A stretch of DNA of 64,000 bases from Flagellimonas alvinocaridis (GCF_004916895.1 NZ_SNTZ01000004.1:248001-312000); one strand, 5' to 3'. Positions 53,623 through 63,522 are shown, counted from the stretch's first letter. Notes: generated from the sequence alone by a model not told the origin. A program made the numbers and translations.

Positions 53623-54417
53623 ATGCTTTACGAAGGGGTCCTGCGCAAGATGCAAACCGAAAATGGAAGTCCCATCCAATATTTTTTGGTCTTTGAGAAC
53701 GATTTCATCAACATGAACCAAGCTCTGGACAAAGAGGTTCAGATTGATTTCATCAAATTCCAATGCCTGAATTGTGGACAAGACCGACCCATCTACCGAC
53801 AAGGGTTCTGCAAAACCTGTTTTTATGAAACCCCAACTGCCGGGGAATGGATCATGAAACCCGAGTTGAGCACAGCGCATCTGGACCAAGAGGATCGTGA
53901 TCTAGAGTTTGAAAAGAAGATGCAGCTACAACCGCACATTGTCTATTTGGCCAATTCCAGCAATGTAAAGGTGGGGGTGACCCGAAAATCGCAGGTGCCC
54001 ACCCGTTGGATTGATCAAGGCGCCCACGAAGCCATTGAAATTGTGGAAGTGCCCAACCGCTATTTGGCCGGTATCACCGAGGTGGCCCTAAAAGACCATG
54101 TGAGCGACAAGACCAGTTGGCAGAAAATGCTAAAGAACGATATTGAAGATCTGGACCTGACCGAATGGCGTAGCAAATTGAAACCTTATATACCCGAAGA
54201 AGTCGCCCAATATTTTATTGAAGATGATAAGGAGACCCATTTGGAATTTCCGGTATTGCAATACCCGGAAAAGGTAAAAAGCCTCAACTTGGACAAAACC
54301 CCAAGCTACAATGGAGTGCTGAAGGGCATTAAGGGACAGTATTTAATTTTTGAGGACAACACCGTATTCAATGTACGGGGCAGCGAAGGGTATTATGTGG
54401 GGATAACGATCAACTAA
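53623..54417 (+). CDS. DUF2797 zinc-motif protein
   Basis: The 264-residue protein has a zinc-finger-like CLNCG...CKTCF (~47-69), then a domain with IVYLANSSNVKVGVTRKS and RWIDQGAHEAIEIVEVP (in part, ~105-140). The KVGVTR step with a following RWxxQGA pattern resembles a GIY-YIG-type fold; this is inference. Function of the family is unknown. ATG 53623 gives the usual MLYEGVLRKM start; the in-frame upstream ATG lies in the divergent GH3 gene. Confidence 0.8.
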   Translation: MLYEGVLRKMQTENGSPIQYFLVFENDFINMNQALDKEVQIDFIKFQCLNCGQDRPIYRQGFCKTCFYETPTAGEWIMKPELSTAHLDQEDRDLEFEKKMQLQPHIVYLANSSNVKVGVTRKSQVPTRWIDQGAHEAIEIVEVPNRYLAGITEVALKDHVSDKTSWQKMLKNDIEDLDLTEWRSKLKPYIPEEVAQYFIEDDKETHLEFPVLQYPEKVKSLNLDKTPSYNGVLKGIKGQYLIFEDNTVFNVRGSEGYYVGITIN

Positions 54418-54484
54418 ACAGTTTTAGGTATCTTACAAAGCAAATCTGTAAAAATCTAATAACTTACACTTATAAACTCAAGAA

Positions 54485-54712
54485 ATGCTAAAAGAAGTAC
54501 TGCAAACTCTCAAAATGCTGAAACGCATTGAGAACCCGTCCCAAGAAGTACAGGATTCATTGGATTTTTTGGAGCAATCCGTGAAAACCAAAACAAAGGA
54601 AAGTTTACTTGACCTAATGTCCATTGGTGATGTTATTGGCTATGACGAACTACAGGATAGCCTTAAGGAAATGGTCAATTTTTTGGAAAAAATGAAAAAC
54701 AAGCCCCAATAG
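54485..54712 (+). CDS. Small helical protein (paralogue of 7022-7234)
   Basis: The 75-residue protein has MLKEVLQTLKMLKRIENPSQ start and MSIGDVIGYDELQDSLKEMV core, which corresponds to INIGHAIGFNELQEEMKKAM of the gene at 7022. It is predicted to be helical and soluble with no domain that I recognise. It follows DUF2797 by 67 bases and precedes the YfcC transporter. Confidence 0.72.
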   Translation: MLKEVLQTLKMLKRIENPSQEVQDSLDFLEQSVKTKTKESLLDLMSIGDVIGYDELQDSLKEMVNFLEKMKNKPQ

Positions 54713-54810
54713 CAAAGTAGAAAGAACTTGACCGTACATATGGGAATTGGTATCCACTGAAACCAAGACAAGGCCAAAGCCTTTGTTTCATATAACCAAA
54801 ACCAAACCGG

Positions 54811-56145
54811 ATGAAAAAATTTCCCAATGCTTTCGTCATACTCATTGCTGTCATCATTTTTGCCTGGATCCTAACGTATATCATTCCACAGGGAAGCTAC
54901 CAACGGATACTGGATGAGGCAACCGGAACCACAAAAGTCCTAAACGACTCCTACCAAACGGTCACTTCGGAACATCTCTCCCTTATGGACCTGATTCTCT
55001 CCATCCCAAGAGGAATCATAGGCCGGGCAGATGCCATAGTCCTTATCCTTTTGATTGGAGGTTGCTTTTATGTCATCGAAAAAACCGGGGCCCTCAACCA
55101 AGGCTTGGTAAAATTGGTCAAAATCTTGGAAGGCAAAGAAACCTTGGCATTGATTTTGGTCACGGTCCTTTTTACCGCAGGTGGGGTCACCATAGGCATG
55201 CAGGAAGAAGTCATTGCCATGATACCCATTTTGCTCTTGTTCGGGAAAAGTCTCGGCTATAATACGTTCACCATTATACTCATGAGTTATGGATCAACGG
55301 TCATTGGCAGTTCTTTTAGTCCATCCAATCCGTTTGCAGTTATAATCGCCCAAAAAGAAGCTGGGCTCCCATTGCTTTCGGGCAGTCAGTTTAGGCTTGT
55401 GGTTTTAGCAGTGGTTCTTATCGTATGGATAACCTTTATTATCCGATATGCCAACAAGAACAGGATTGACAAAACAAAGATGCCTTCCGCTCACGAGTCC
55501 ATGACCACACGAAGCAAAATCATATTATCACTCCTCGCATTGACCTTCTGTGGCGTTATTTATGGCCTTCTATTTTTGAATTGGGATTTCAATGAAATGT
55601 CTGCCTCGTTCTTTGCCTTGGGCATCGTGGCTGGACTCATTGGCCAACTGGGTGTCAATGGCACCGGCGAATCCTATATTGATGGATTCAAGGAAATGAT
55701 GTTTGCCGCCATACTGTTGGGGCTCGCCAATAGCATTTCGTTGCTCCTAAAAGAAGGCATGATCATGGACACCATTGTATATGGTCTTTTTGGGCCACTC
55801 AAGTATCTTTCTCCTTCTGTATCTGCCGTCTCCATGATGGTTGCCCATTCGTTTTTGCACTTTCCGGTACCCAGCTATTCGGGGCAGGCGGTACTGACCA
55901 TGCCCATATTGATCCCTCTTTCAGACTTAATAGGGGTGTCCAGACAAACCTGTGTTTTGGCCTATCAATATGGAGCGGTTATGGCCGATATGATCGTTCC
56001 CACCAATGGTGCACTCATGGCGGTTTTGGCGCTTTGCAATATCCCTTATAACAAATGGCTGAAGTTTGCCCTTAGACCTACCTTGCTCATTGTATTGATT
56101 GCCGCCATTGCTTTGGTGGTATCCGTAGCCATAGGGTATCAATAG
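54811..56145 (+). CDS. YfcC-family (DcuC/ArcD superfamily) transporter
   Basis: The 444-residue protein has 11-12 membrane helices and matches the YfcC group: AWILTYIIPQGSYQR start, TVLFTAGGVTIGMQEEVIAMIPILL (in part), GSTVIGSSFSPSNPFAVIIAQ (in part) and AHSFLHFPVPSYSGQAVLTMP (in part). The superfamily moves C4-dicarboxylates or amino acids such as arginine/ornithine; the substrate here is unknown. The gene is likely monocistronic with its own 98-base leader. Confidence 0.85.
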   Translation: MKKFPNAFVILIAVIIFAWILTYIIPQGSYQRILDEATGTTKVLNDSYQTVTSEHLSLMDLILSIPRGIIGRADAIVLILLIGGCFYVIEKTGALNQGLVKLVKILEGKETLALILVTVLFTAGGVTIGMQEEVIAMIPILLLFGKSLGYNTFTIILMSYGSTVIGSSFSPSNPFAVIIAQKEAGLPLLSGSQFRLVVLAVVLIVWITFIIRYANKNRIDKTKMPSAHESMTTRSKIILSLLALTFCGVIYGLLFLNWDFNEMSASFFALGIVAGLIGQLGVNGTGESYIDGFKEMMFAAILLGLANSISLLLKEGMIMDTIVYGLFGPLKYLSPSVSAVSMMVAHSFLHFPVPSYSGQAVLTMPILIPLSDLIGVSRQTCVLAYQYGAVMADMIVPTNGALMAVLALCNIPYNKWLKFALRPTLLIVLIAAIALVVSVAIGYQ

Positions 56146-56220
56146 GGCCAAATACGTGTGATGTTCAAAAAATAGTTAGATTAGTTTCCTAAAACCAACC
56201 GGAACCACCAACCAACACCT

Positions 56221-56985
56221 ATGCTAAAGCTCTTTAGAAAAGTTAGAAAACAACTGATCGCCGAGAAAAAAATCAGCAATTACCTCCTATATGCCCTTGG
56301 GGAAATAGTCCTTGTCGTGATTGGCATTCTCATTGCCTTGGCCATTAACAATGCCAATGAACAAAGCATAAAACGGCAAAAAGAACAGGTATACCTTAAA
56401 GGCTTAAAAGAAGAGTTTGAGACCAGTAAATACAAATTGGAAGAGTTGATCAAGTTCAATAAGAACAGCTATAATGCAGCTACTGAAATTGTAAAGATCA
56501 TGGACCAAAACGAAAGTCCTTCGGAGGAAAAGTTGTCCGAACTGTTCGTTACCGCCTTTGCCTATGATATCTTCTTCAACCCCAACAACTCCCTTCTCAC
56601 TGAAATGGTGAATTCCGGTAGCCTTAAGGATATCTCCAATAATACTCTACGGATAAAACTGACCAATTGGATCGCCACCATAGACGACATTTCCAATCAA
56701 GAACGAATGCAGGACGAGCAACGAAACAGTACGGTCAATGCTTTTAGGGATGAAGGTCATAGTATCCGAACCATCCTGGACAATACGGGCATGTCCGAAA
56801 AATTGGGAATCCCCGTGGATGAAAAGGCTGTCAGTAATTTATCTGCATTGGAATCCATTGCATTCCAAAACAATATTCTAATGTTCATCATTACAAGTCA
56901 ATCCACCGAAACGGAGCATTACAACCCACTGATGTTTCAGTTGGAATCCATTCTAAAAGTGATTGACCAAGAATTGGAGCACTAA
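56221..56985 (+). CDS. DUF6090 membrane protein
   Basis: The 254-residue protein has a basic N-terminus (FRKVRKQLIAEKK), one membrane helix (IVLVVIGILIALAINNANE, ~29-47) and a long helical, mostly charged soluble part. This is the DUF6090 layout found in many Flavobacteriaceae; function unknown. A bidirectional terminator separates it from the AsmA-like gene. Confidence 0.82.
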   Translation: MLKLFRKVRKQLIAEKKISNYLLYALGEIVLVVIGILIALAINNANEQSIKRQKEQVYLKGLKEEFETSKYKLEELIKFNKNSYNAATEIVKIMDQNESPSEEKLSELFVTAFAYDIFFNPNNSLLTEMVNSGSLKDISNNTLRIKLTNWIATIDDISNQERMQDEQRNSTVNAFRDEGHSIRTILDNTGMSEKLGIPVDEKAVSNLSALESIAFQNNILMFIITSQSTETEHYNPLMFQLESILKVIDQELEH

Positions 56986-57015
56986 AAAAGGTGCAGTTAA
57001 AACCGCACCTTTTTT
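56986..57015. terminator. Bidirectional terminator, DUF6090 / AsmA-like gene
   Basis: AGGTGCAGTT and AACCGCACCT pair with one mismatch and are flanked by A-runs on the left and T-runs on the right, so both converging genes can be stopped. Confidence 0.88.
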
Positions 57016-59703
57016 CTAATTGACTGTATCCTTTTTCTTTTTCAACAATCCTCCTAAAATGGACTTGGCCGTATTCTTTACCGGGTCCTCCCCGGTCTTG
57101 GCGGTTGAGGTATCTTTTGCTTTATCACCGCCCAAAAGGTTGCCCAGGGCCTCTTTGACCCCTGAAGATTGGGTGGCAGTGGAATCGGTATTGTCTTTCT
57201 TGAACACATCGGACAACAAGTCCTTGGCCTTGTCCTTTCCTTGGTTGACCAATTTCTGTTTTTGGATCTCCACCAGTTTCGTGGTCAAGGTCTTTACACT
57301 TGAGGTCAGATCCGTGGTCACGGTAGGATTGGTGAAATTGCCTCCAATGTTTGCCGTAACAGGAATGGTCACCTCCTTTAAACTTTCATCGTTCATTTGC
57401 GCAATGAGCTTGTTCACCTCACTACCCAGATACTTGGCCGGCACATCCAACGTGGCTTTGTATTCCATCTGACGGTCAAACGTATGACTTCCATCCACAT
57501 TAACCGCAATATCCTTATACTTCACGGTGAACGGTTTCACCTTTACCGTACCATTATCAAAACTCAAGGCGGTCTTCAATCCTTGTAGGTCGATATCCTT
57601 GGTGTTCAAAAAGTTCAGTTTACTGTCCAAGGCCGACAATAAGGGTGCTTTCTGGGTATCCACTTTAGTGGATAGGAGTTCTGCCAACAAATCCCCTGAA
57701 ATGGTAGCAAGGTTAGGCGTGAAATCATCCTTCAAGTTTCCACCGATCTTAATTTGGGAATTGAGTTTTCCCTGAAGCGCCTGCGCCAAGGGCGTAAGTG
57801 CCTTGAACAATTCCAAGGCCTGAAAGGACTCCCCAATATTAAAATTGCTCATCCCTAAGTCCATGTTGAAGGTTGATGCTTCTTCTTTGGTGGACACCGA
57901 CCCTTTCATCCCCAAAGTACCTCCAAAAAGGTCCGAGGTAAGGTTCTCCACGGTGGCCGTTTCATCCTTGATGGTCAGTTTACCCTTAACGTTTTTTAGT
58001 TTTAGGTTATCATACAGTACCGTACCTGCTGTGGCATCAATGGTACATTCCAAAAAAGATGGGATTTTGATGCGCTCCTCCCCTTCCGGAGCAGTAGTGG
58101 TCCCATTCTGACCTTCACCTTCCACTTCTTCCTCCACCATAAAATCGTTCAAGGCAAAGGTATTGGAGGCCAACAAAAAGTTCCCTTCCACTTTTTCATC
58201 ATTGAACATAAACCCAAGTAGGTTGGTCAATGTACCCTTGGCATCAAAATCCGTGCTTCCCGTTTTTCCCTGAAAGCTATCCAGGGTGACCGTATTGGGA
58301 TTAAACGTAACCGAAGCGGTATTGATGGCCACCGGATTTTTAAGCTCATCCGAAGCGTACTCAAAACCGGAGACCGATGCTTTCCCGGTTGTTTTGGTAT
58401 TCTGATAACGTTTCTTCTCCAACGATTCCATATCAAAGGCCGTGGTCACATCCGCATTCAGGATACCTTTTAGGTTGTAATCCTCCGGTACGGGATAGGC
58501 TTGGGAAATGTTCGCCAGATTGATCCTGCCATCCATATGGGCATTTACCTTGGTATTCCCCATAAGGTCCCGGATTTTGGAAGTCAAATTGAATTTATCC
58601 TGATCTATGGTAAAGGACAACCGTTTGATGTCCACATATGTATCCTCAGTGATTCCCGTGGTATTGTTGATTTCGGTATCAATGAACACATTCTGCACCG
58701 ATTTGGGCAGGTCCGGATACTTGAAAGAAGCATTTTCAGAATTGATCTTGATGTTGAACGCAGGAATATGGGTATCGTCCACAATACCCTTGAACTGCCC
58801 GTTCACCTCAAAATTACCAGTGGTCTGTACCGTTTCTATGTTTTTGGAATAGGCCTCCGGAATCACGGCCAGAAAGTTCTTAAAGTCGGAAGATGGTGTT
58901 TTGAACGTAATATCCACTTCCTGATTATCGTCATTCAACTTTACAAAACCATCAAACACCAAGGGCAATTGGTTGATCATGGCCTTGTTCTCCAAGAAGG
59001 AGTACTTGTTTTCCTTCAGGTCGATATCAATCAACGCATCCAAGGAAACCTTATGGTTATTGAGATATTTTGTGCTATCCATTTCAAAGGAGACCAAGGC
59101 ATCGGTCAAGGTCTTTAATTGGGATTTTTCCAACGAAAGGTCCCCGGTTCCCGAATGGTTCATTTCCAACAGGGCCAAACGCATTCCCGTGGCCATATCG
59201 TCATAGATGATTTCGGAATTGGTAATGGCATAGGCATCCATGGCCAAAGTAAAATTGTCACCAGAATCCTCAGATGCATCGGTCGATGCTGATTCATCTG
59301 CCTTACCAATGTCGTAATTGGCATTCTCGTTTTCATCAACTTTTATGTGGAGTTTGGCCTTGTCCACATTCAAACTTTGGATGACAATGGGTTCGTCTGC
59401 CGATTTAAAGAGTTCCTTAATGGACAGCTTTAATTCAATTTCCCCAGAGGCAAATAGGGTATCGCCTTCAAAAGGGGCCTTGTTGACCAAAGAAATATTG
59501 GTGAGTTCCACATTGGCATTGGGAAAACTTTTGAGCAAGCTCAAATCGGCCTCCTCAAAATCCAAAGTGGCATTGATACTGTTGTTTACTTTGTTTTTGA
59601 TGATCTGCTCAATCTTTCCCTGAAGGAAAAAGGGCAGTGCAATAATCAAGGTAAGTAGGATAAGTAGGGTTATTCCGGTAATCTTCAGGACTTTTCTCTT
59701 CAT
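57016..59703 (-). CDS. AsmA-like envelope protein
   Basis: The 895-residue protein has one N-terminal membrane helix (LLILLTLIIALPFFLQ, ~13-28), the AsmA start (NKVNNSINATLDFEEADLSL in part) and long stretches of beta strands with an AsmA_C-type end (GNLKDDFTPNLATISGDLLA, in part). AsmA/TamB-like proteins are thought to bridge the periplasm for lipid movement. The last ~100 residues are Asp/Lys/Thr-rich with predicted low order. Monocistronic, after a 36-base gap from the queuosine transporter gene. Confidence 0.85.
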   Translation of the reverse strand: MKRKVLKITGITLLILLTLIIALPFFLQGKIEQIIKNKVNNSINATLDFEEADLSLLKSFPNANVELTNISLVNKAPFEGDTLFASGEIELKLSIKELFKSADEPIVIQSLNVDKAKLHIKVDENENANYDIGKADESASTDASEDSGDNFTLAMDAYAITNSEIIYDDMATGMRLALLEMNHSGTGDLSLEKSQLKTLTDALVSFEMDSTKYLNNHKVSLDALIDIDLKENKYSFLENKAMINQLPLVFDGFVKLNDDNQEVDITFKTPSSDFKNFLAVIPEAYSKNIETVQTTGNFEVNGQFKGIVDDTHIPAFNIKINSENASFKYPDLPKSVQNVFIDTEINNTTGITEDTYVDIKRLSFTIDQDKFNLTSKIRDLMGNTKVNAHMDGRINLANISQAYPVPEDYNLKGILNADVTTAFDMESLEKKRYQNTKTTGKASVSGFEYASDELKNPVAINTASVTFNPNTVTLDSFQGKTGSTDFDAKGTLTNLLGFMFNDEKVEGNFLLASNTFALNDFMVEEEVEGEGQNGTTTAPEGEERIKIPSFLECTIDATAGTVLYDNLKLKNVKGKLTIKDETATVENLTSDLFGGTLGMKGSVSTKEEASTFNMDLGMSNFNIGESFQALELFKALTPLAQALQGKLNSQIKIGGNLKDDFTPNLATISGDLLAELLSTKVDTQKAPLLSALDSKLNFLNTKDIDLQGLKTALSFDNGTVKVKPFTVKYKDIAVNVDGSHTFDRQMEYKATLDVPAKYLGSEVNKLIAQMNDESLKEVTIPVTANIGGNFTNPTVTTDLTSSVKTLTTKLVEIQKQKLVNQGKDKAKDLLSDVFKKDNTDSTATQSSGVKEALGNLLGGDKAKDTSTAKTGEDPVKNTAKSILGGLLKKKKDTVN

Positions 59704-59739
59704 AAAATGATGTTTTACAACAAATTAAAGGAGAAGATT

Positions 59740-60447
59740 TCAATCCAACGGAATCTCTTCCCCTATTTTTAAGTTAAATCTTTTCCGCAATAGATATACG
59801 AAAAAATAAAGCAGAGGGGTGTCGAACACAGCAATAATCACTTTAAAAACAAATCCACTGATGACCAATCCGTAAAACTTGTCCCAGGGCAGTACTCCAA
59901 AAATACAGAGGAGGCCCACTACAGTAAACGTATCCACAAACTGCGATGTGAAGGTGGAAAAATTGTTACGAAGCCATAGCATCCTGCCATTGGTGACCTT
60001 TTTCCAGAAATGGTAAATGGAGATGTCTATGTACTGTGCGGCCAAGTAGGCCAACATGGAGGCCAGTACCCCCAGAGGGGACAAGCCAAATACCTTGGTA
60101 AAGGTAACATCATCCACAGGCGAAGAGGGTATGGCTGGAACATAGTTGCCCACCAAAATAATCGCCATGGAAAACACCGAGGCAAAAATCCCGGCGGTTA
60201 CCACCTGATTCGCCTTTTTCTTACCATAGATCTCTGAAATAAGATCCGTGATCAAAAATGTGATGGGATAAGGCAAAATACCCACCGAAAGTTCAAAAAG
60301 AGGTGCGCCAAAAACAGTGACTTCCCCAAAAGGGTTCCAGAAAAAGAATTTTTGAAAAATGAGATTGGACACCACCAGAGAAGTGATGAACAGTGCTCCC
60401 ATATAGAGATAAATCGAAAACGCTTTTTTCTTATCGCTTTGCGTCAT
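59740..60447 (-). CDS. Queuosine precursor transporter (YhhQ/DUF165)
   Basis: The 235-residue membrane protein has about six helices and the YhhQ signature: LPYPITFLITDLISEIYGKK (in part, ~55-75), ASMLAYLAAQYIDISIYHFWKK (in part) and LRNNFSTFTSQFVDTF (in part). It takes up 7-cyano-7-deazaguanine or its amine for tRNA queuosine. Queuosine genes are not near. The start lies four bases after the end of sppA. Confidence 0.92.
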   Translation of the reverse strand: MTQSDKKKAFSIYLYMGALFITSLVVSNLIFQKFFFWNPFGEVTVFGAPLFELSVGILPYPITFLITDLISEIYGKKKANQVVTAGIFASVFSMAIILVGNYVPAIPSSPVDDVTFTKVFGLSPLGVLASMLAYLAAQYIDISIYHFWKKVTNGRMLWLRNNFSTFTSQFVDTFTVVGLLCIFGVLPWDKFYGLVISGFVFKVIIAVFDTPLLYFFVYLLRKRFNLKIGEEIPLD

Positions 60448-60451
60448 CCGT

Positions 60452-62212
60452 TTACTTAATGTTGAGACTGAAAGGCATACGTGCCTGGATTCCCTTTTGT
60501 TCGGAAGCTTGTTTAAATTCCTTTAAAATCTGATAGGCATCCGCGCCTATTTCCTGCTTGAGGGCAGATTCGCCCCATTTGGCTTTCATTCCGCCCAAGT
60601 CATCCATGAAACGTTCGAAATCAGATTTATATTTGGGGTATTTTCGAATTCCAAAACCCTCCAGCCCGGCCATTTCAGCAGCAGCGGCTATGGCATCATC
60701 CAAATCACCAAGTTCATCCACCAAACCAATGGCTTGTGCATCCACTCCGCTCCACACCCTACCCTGGGCCAACGAATCCACCTGGGCCAAACTCATATTT
60801 CTCCCTTCGGCCACACGTTGCAAAAAGGTGTTGTAGGTATCCTCTATTCCCTCTTGTACCACATCCCGAAAAGAATCACTCAATGGCTCGAACAGCGAAT
60901 AGTCCACCGAATTTTTGTTGGTACCCACCTGTTCCGCATTAATACCTATGTTTCCAGCCAACTCATTAATGTTGGGAATGGTCCCAAACACCCCAATAGA
61001 TCCTGTTATGGTTGTTGGCTCAGCAAAAATCTTATCTCCGGCCACTCCAATGTAATACCCACCTGATGCCGCCACGTTTCCAAAGGAAACCACTACAGGT
61101 TTTACCTCCTTGGTCAGCTTTATTTCATGCCAAATGATATCGGAGACCAAAGCACTTCCTCCAGGGGAATCTATCCGCAGGACTATGGCTTTTATGTTAC
61201 TATTTTCCTTTGCTTTTTGAAGGGCATCCAACATAAGTCCCTGTCCTAAAAAATCCCTTCCACCTTCGCCATATAAAATCTCGCCTTGCGCATAGATTAT
61301 GGCAACTTTGTCGCTTCCTGTATATATCTTTTCCCTGTTGGCCAAATGTACGTACTCGGCCAACTCCACATAATTGAGTTCCGTATCATCACCTACTCCC
61401 ATTTTATCACGCACCAGATTTTCATATTCATCAAAATGCAGGTCACCATCAATCAACCCAGATGCGACAGCATATTTTGGTGTTCTACCACCCAAGGTAT
61501 CAGCAATGATGTTCAAATTTTGTGGGGTTATATTTCTTGATGCAGACACATCGGTTACAATCACATCCCAAATAGAGGTAATCAATTCCTGAATTTGCAA
61601 ACGGTTTTCCGGGCTCATGGTATTGGACAAAAAGGGTTCCACGGCACTCTTGTACTTGCCATGGCGTATCACCTCCATCTTTATCCCAGTTTTTTCCTGA
61701 AAATCCTTAAAGTAGAGCACTTCAGTGAATAGTCCCTTAAAGTCCAGGGCACCCACCGGGTTTAGGTATATTTCATCGGCCACACTGGCCAAATAGTAAT
61801 CTTTTTGGGTGTAAAAGTCCGAATGGGCCAAAATAAACTTCCCTGAAGATTTAAAATCCAACAGCGCTTCCCGAATCTCCCGGGTCTGAGCCACCCCTGC
61901 CTGCAAAAAACTGGTGGTTAAACTTATTCCCTTAATTTTGGAGTCCTCTTTGGCCACCTTAATGGCATGGATAATATCGTCCAATCCCATTTCTTCATCC
62001 CAAAGTCCAGCAAAAGGGCTTGTTTCGTCCTTTCCTGTGTAATCCATGATCGGTGTTGTAAATCGCAACTCCAAAATAGAGTCCGCTTTCACCACAACCC
62101 CTTCTTCCGCATTGCTTATAAGGGCAATAAAAATGAAAAACATCCCCATCACAATTCCAAACGCCACCAAACACCCCAAAATCGAGGCCAACAAGTTTCT
62201 CAAAAAGTTCAT
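60452..62212 (-). CDS. sppA: Signal peptide peptidase SppA, 67K type
   Basis: The 586-residue protein is anchored by an N-terminal helix (LLASILGCLVAFGIVMGMFF, in part) and digests cleaved signal peptides. It has the two-domain 67K layout: catalytic lysine in IRHGKYKSAVEPF (~200-212), SPGGSALVSD and the nucleophile serine in VAASGGYYIG (~395-404). The ATG at 62212 is used, not the in-frame one 36 bases upstream which would lie near the -7 box. It is divergent from the folK fusion. Confidence 0.95.
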   Translation of the reverse strand: MNFLRNLLASILGCLVAFGIVMGMFFIFIALISNAEEGVVVKADSILELRFTTPIMDYTGKDETSPFAGLWDEEMGLDDIIHAIKVAKEDSKIKGISLTTSFLQAGVAQTREIREALLDFKSSGKFILAHSDFYTQKDYYLASVADEIYLNPVGALDFKGLFTEVLYFKDFQEKTGIKMEVIRHGKYKSAVEPFLSNTMSPENRLQIQELITSIWDVIVTDVSASRNITPQNLNIIADTLGGRTPKYAVASGLIDGDLHFDEYENLVRDKMGVGDDTELNYVELAEYVHLANREKIYTGSDKVAIIYAQGEILYGEGGRDFLGQGLMLDALQKAKENSNIKAIVLRIDSPGGSALVSDIIWHEIKLTKEVKPVVVSFGNVAASGGYYIGVAGDKIFAEPTTITGSIGVFGTIPNINELAGNIGINAEQVGTNKNSVDYSLFEPLSDSFRDVVQEGIEDTYNTFLQRVAEGRNMSLAQVDSLAQGRVWSGVDAQAIGLVDELGDLDDAIAAAAEMAGLEGFGIRKYPKYKSDFERFMDDLGGMKAKWGESALKQEIGADAYQILKEFKQASEQKGIQARMPFSLNIK

Positions 62213-62235
62213 CTGCAAAAAATTAAATCCGCCCC

Positions 62236-62243
62236 CAAATATA
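62236..62243 (-). promoter_or_regulatory. -7 box of sppA
   Basis: TATATTTG on the minus strand fits TAnnTTTG and lies 23 bases before the chosen sppA ATG, which supports that start. Confidence 0.5.
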
Positions 62244-62283
62244 ACCATTGTTCCATTGTTTTGTTTACTTTGCCCTTTTGATT

Positions 62284-63429
62284 ATGGGTCAATCTCAACT
62301 GGTATATCTTTCTTTAGGCAGTAATTTGGGCAATAGGTACGTAACGCTCCAAAAAGCCCTTTTTAGTATCCAAAAAAATGTAGGGGACATTCATGCCGTA
62401 TCATCGGTTTATGAAAACCCAGCCTTTGGCTTTAAGGGAAACGATTTTCTCAACATCTGTATCTCTGTGGAAACCGAACTTGCTCCCCTAATATTGCTCT
62501 CCTCACTGTTGCAGATTGAAAAGGATTTTGGCCGTAATCGTTCTGAAAGTGAGGGGTATTCATCCCGCACCTTGGACATTGACATTATTTATTATGGAAA
62601 CGAGGTTTTAAATACTGAAGCATTGGTAGTTCCGCACCCCAATATGCAAAACAGAAATTTTGTACTGAAGCCTTTGGCAGACATTGCCCCACAATTATAT
62701 CATCCTGTGTTCAAAAAGGACACCCGTAACCTTTTGCAGCAGTGCAAGGACCGAAGCAAATTGACAAAGACCGAACACAAGCTTTTCAAAAATCGTTCTG
62801 CTCTTTTTTCACAATTGCAATTTATTGCCATAGAAGGAAACATTGGGGCGGGGAAGACCACCCTTTCCAAAATGATTGCCGAAGACTTCAATGCCAAGTT
62901 GGTACTGGAACGTTTTGCGGACAACCCTTTTTTACCCAAGTTTTATGAGGATCAATCGCGTTACGCCTTTCCTTTGGAAATGTCCTTTTTGGCAGACCGC
63001 TACCAACAATTTACGGATGACACCTCCCAATTTGACCTGTTCAAGAATTTCATGGTCAGCGATTATGATATTTATAAGTCGTTGATATTTGCCAAGATTA
63101 CCCTGCAAGCAGACGAGTACAATCTATACCGAAAGGTTTTCACCTTTATGTACAAGGAGGTAAAGAAACCGGACATTTACCTATATCTCTATCAAAATAC
63201 CGAACGTCTTTTGGACAACATTAAGAAAAGAGGTCGAGATTATGAGCAGAACATCGATCCTGGATATTTGGACAAAATAAACCGGGGATATTTGGATTTT
63301 ATGAAGACACTTCCGCATCAGAACAGTATGATTCTGGATTTGAGCGAGTTGGATTTTGTAAACAATCCAACCGATTATGAAACTATTTTGGAACGGTTGG
63401 AAGACAACATTCTCGCACTATCCTTTTAG
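62284..63429 (+). CDS. folK: HPPK (FolK) fused to deoxynucleoside kinase
   Basis: The 381-residue protein has an N-terminal 6-hydroxymethyl-dihydropterin pyrophosphokinase (~1-150): YLSLGSNLGNR (~8-18), NPAFGF, and RTLDIDIIYYG (~95-105). A C-terminal deoxynucleoside kinase (~178-381) follows with IEGNIGAGKTTLSKM (~183-197) and KKRGRDYEQNIDP. Both active sites appear complete, so one polypeptide serves folate synthesis and deoxynucleoside salvage. Such HPPK-deoxyadenosine kinase fusions are known in aquatic flavobacteria. The ATG at 62284 gives a normal FolK start; a longer frame exists but would add a hydrophobic stretch. Confidence 0.92.
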   Translation: MGQSQLVYLSLGSNLGNRYVTLQKALFSIQKNVGDIHAVSSVYENPAFGFKGNDFLNICISVETELAPLILLSSLLQIEKDFGRNRSESEGYSSRTLDIDIIYYGNEVLNTEALVVPHPNMQNRNFVLKPLADIAPQLYHPVFKKDTRNLLQQCKDRSKLTKTEHKLFKNRSALFSQLQFIAIEGNIGAGKTTLSKMIAEDFNAKLVLERFADNPFLPKFYEDQSRYAFPLEMSFLADRYQQFTDDTSQFDLFKNFMVSDYDIYKSLIFAKITLQADEYNLYRKVFTFMYKEVKKPDIYLYLYQNTERLLDNIKKRGRDYEQNIDPGYLDKINRGYLDFMKTLPHQNSMILDLSELDFVNNPTDYETILERLEDNILALSF

Positions 63430-63522
63430 CAAAATTTTTAGAAAATGTTTGGATATAACGAATGGTTTTATTTTATTAGTCCCCGCTTAAAAAGCAACTA
63501 ACTAACTCAAACTATATATTTG

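Noticed and set aside
63515..63522. TATATTTG as a promoter after the folK fusion
   Set aside because: No TTG upstream and it runs directly into a terminator hairpin with no plus-strand gene following.
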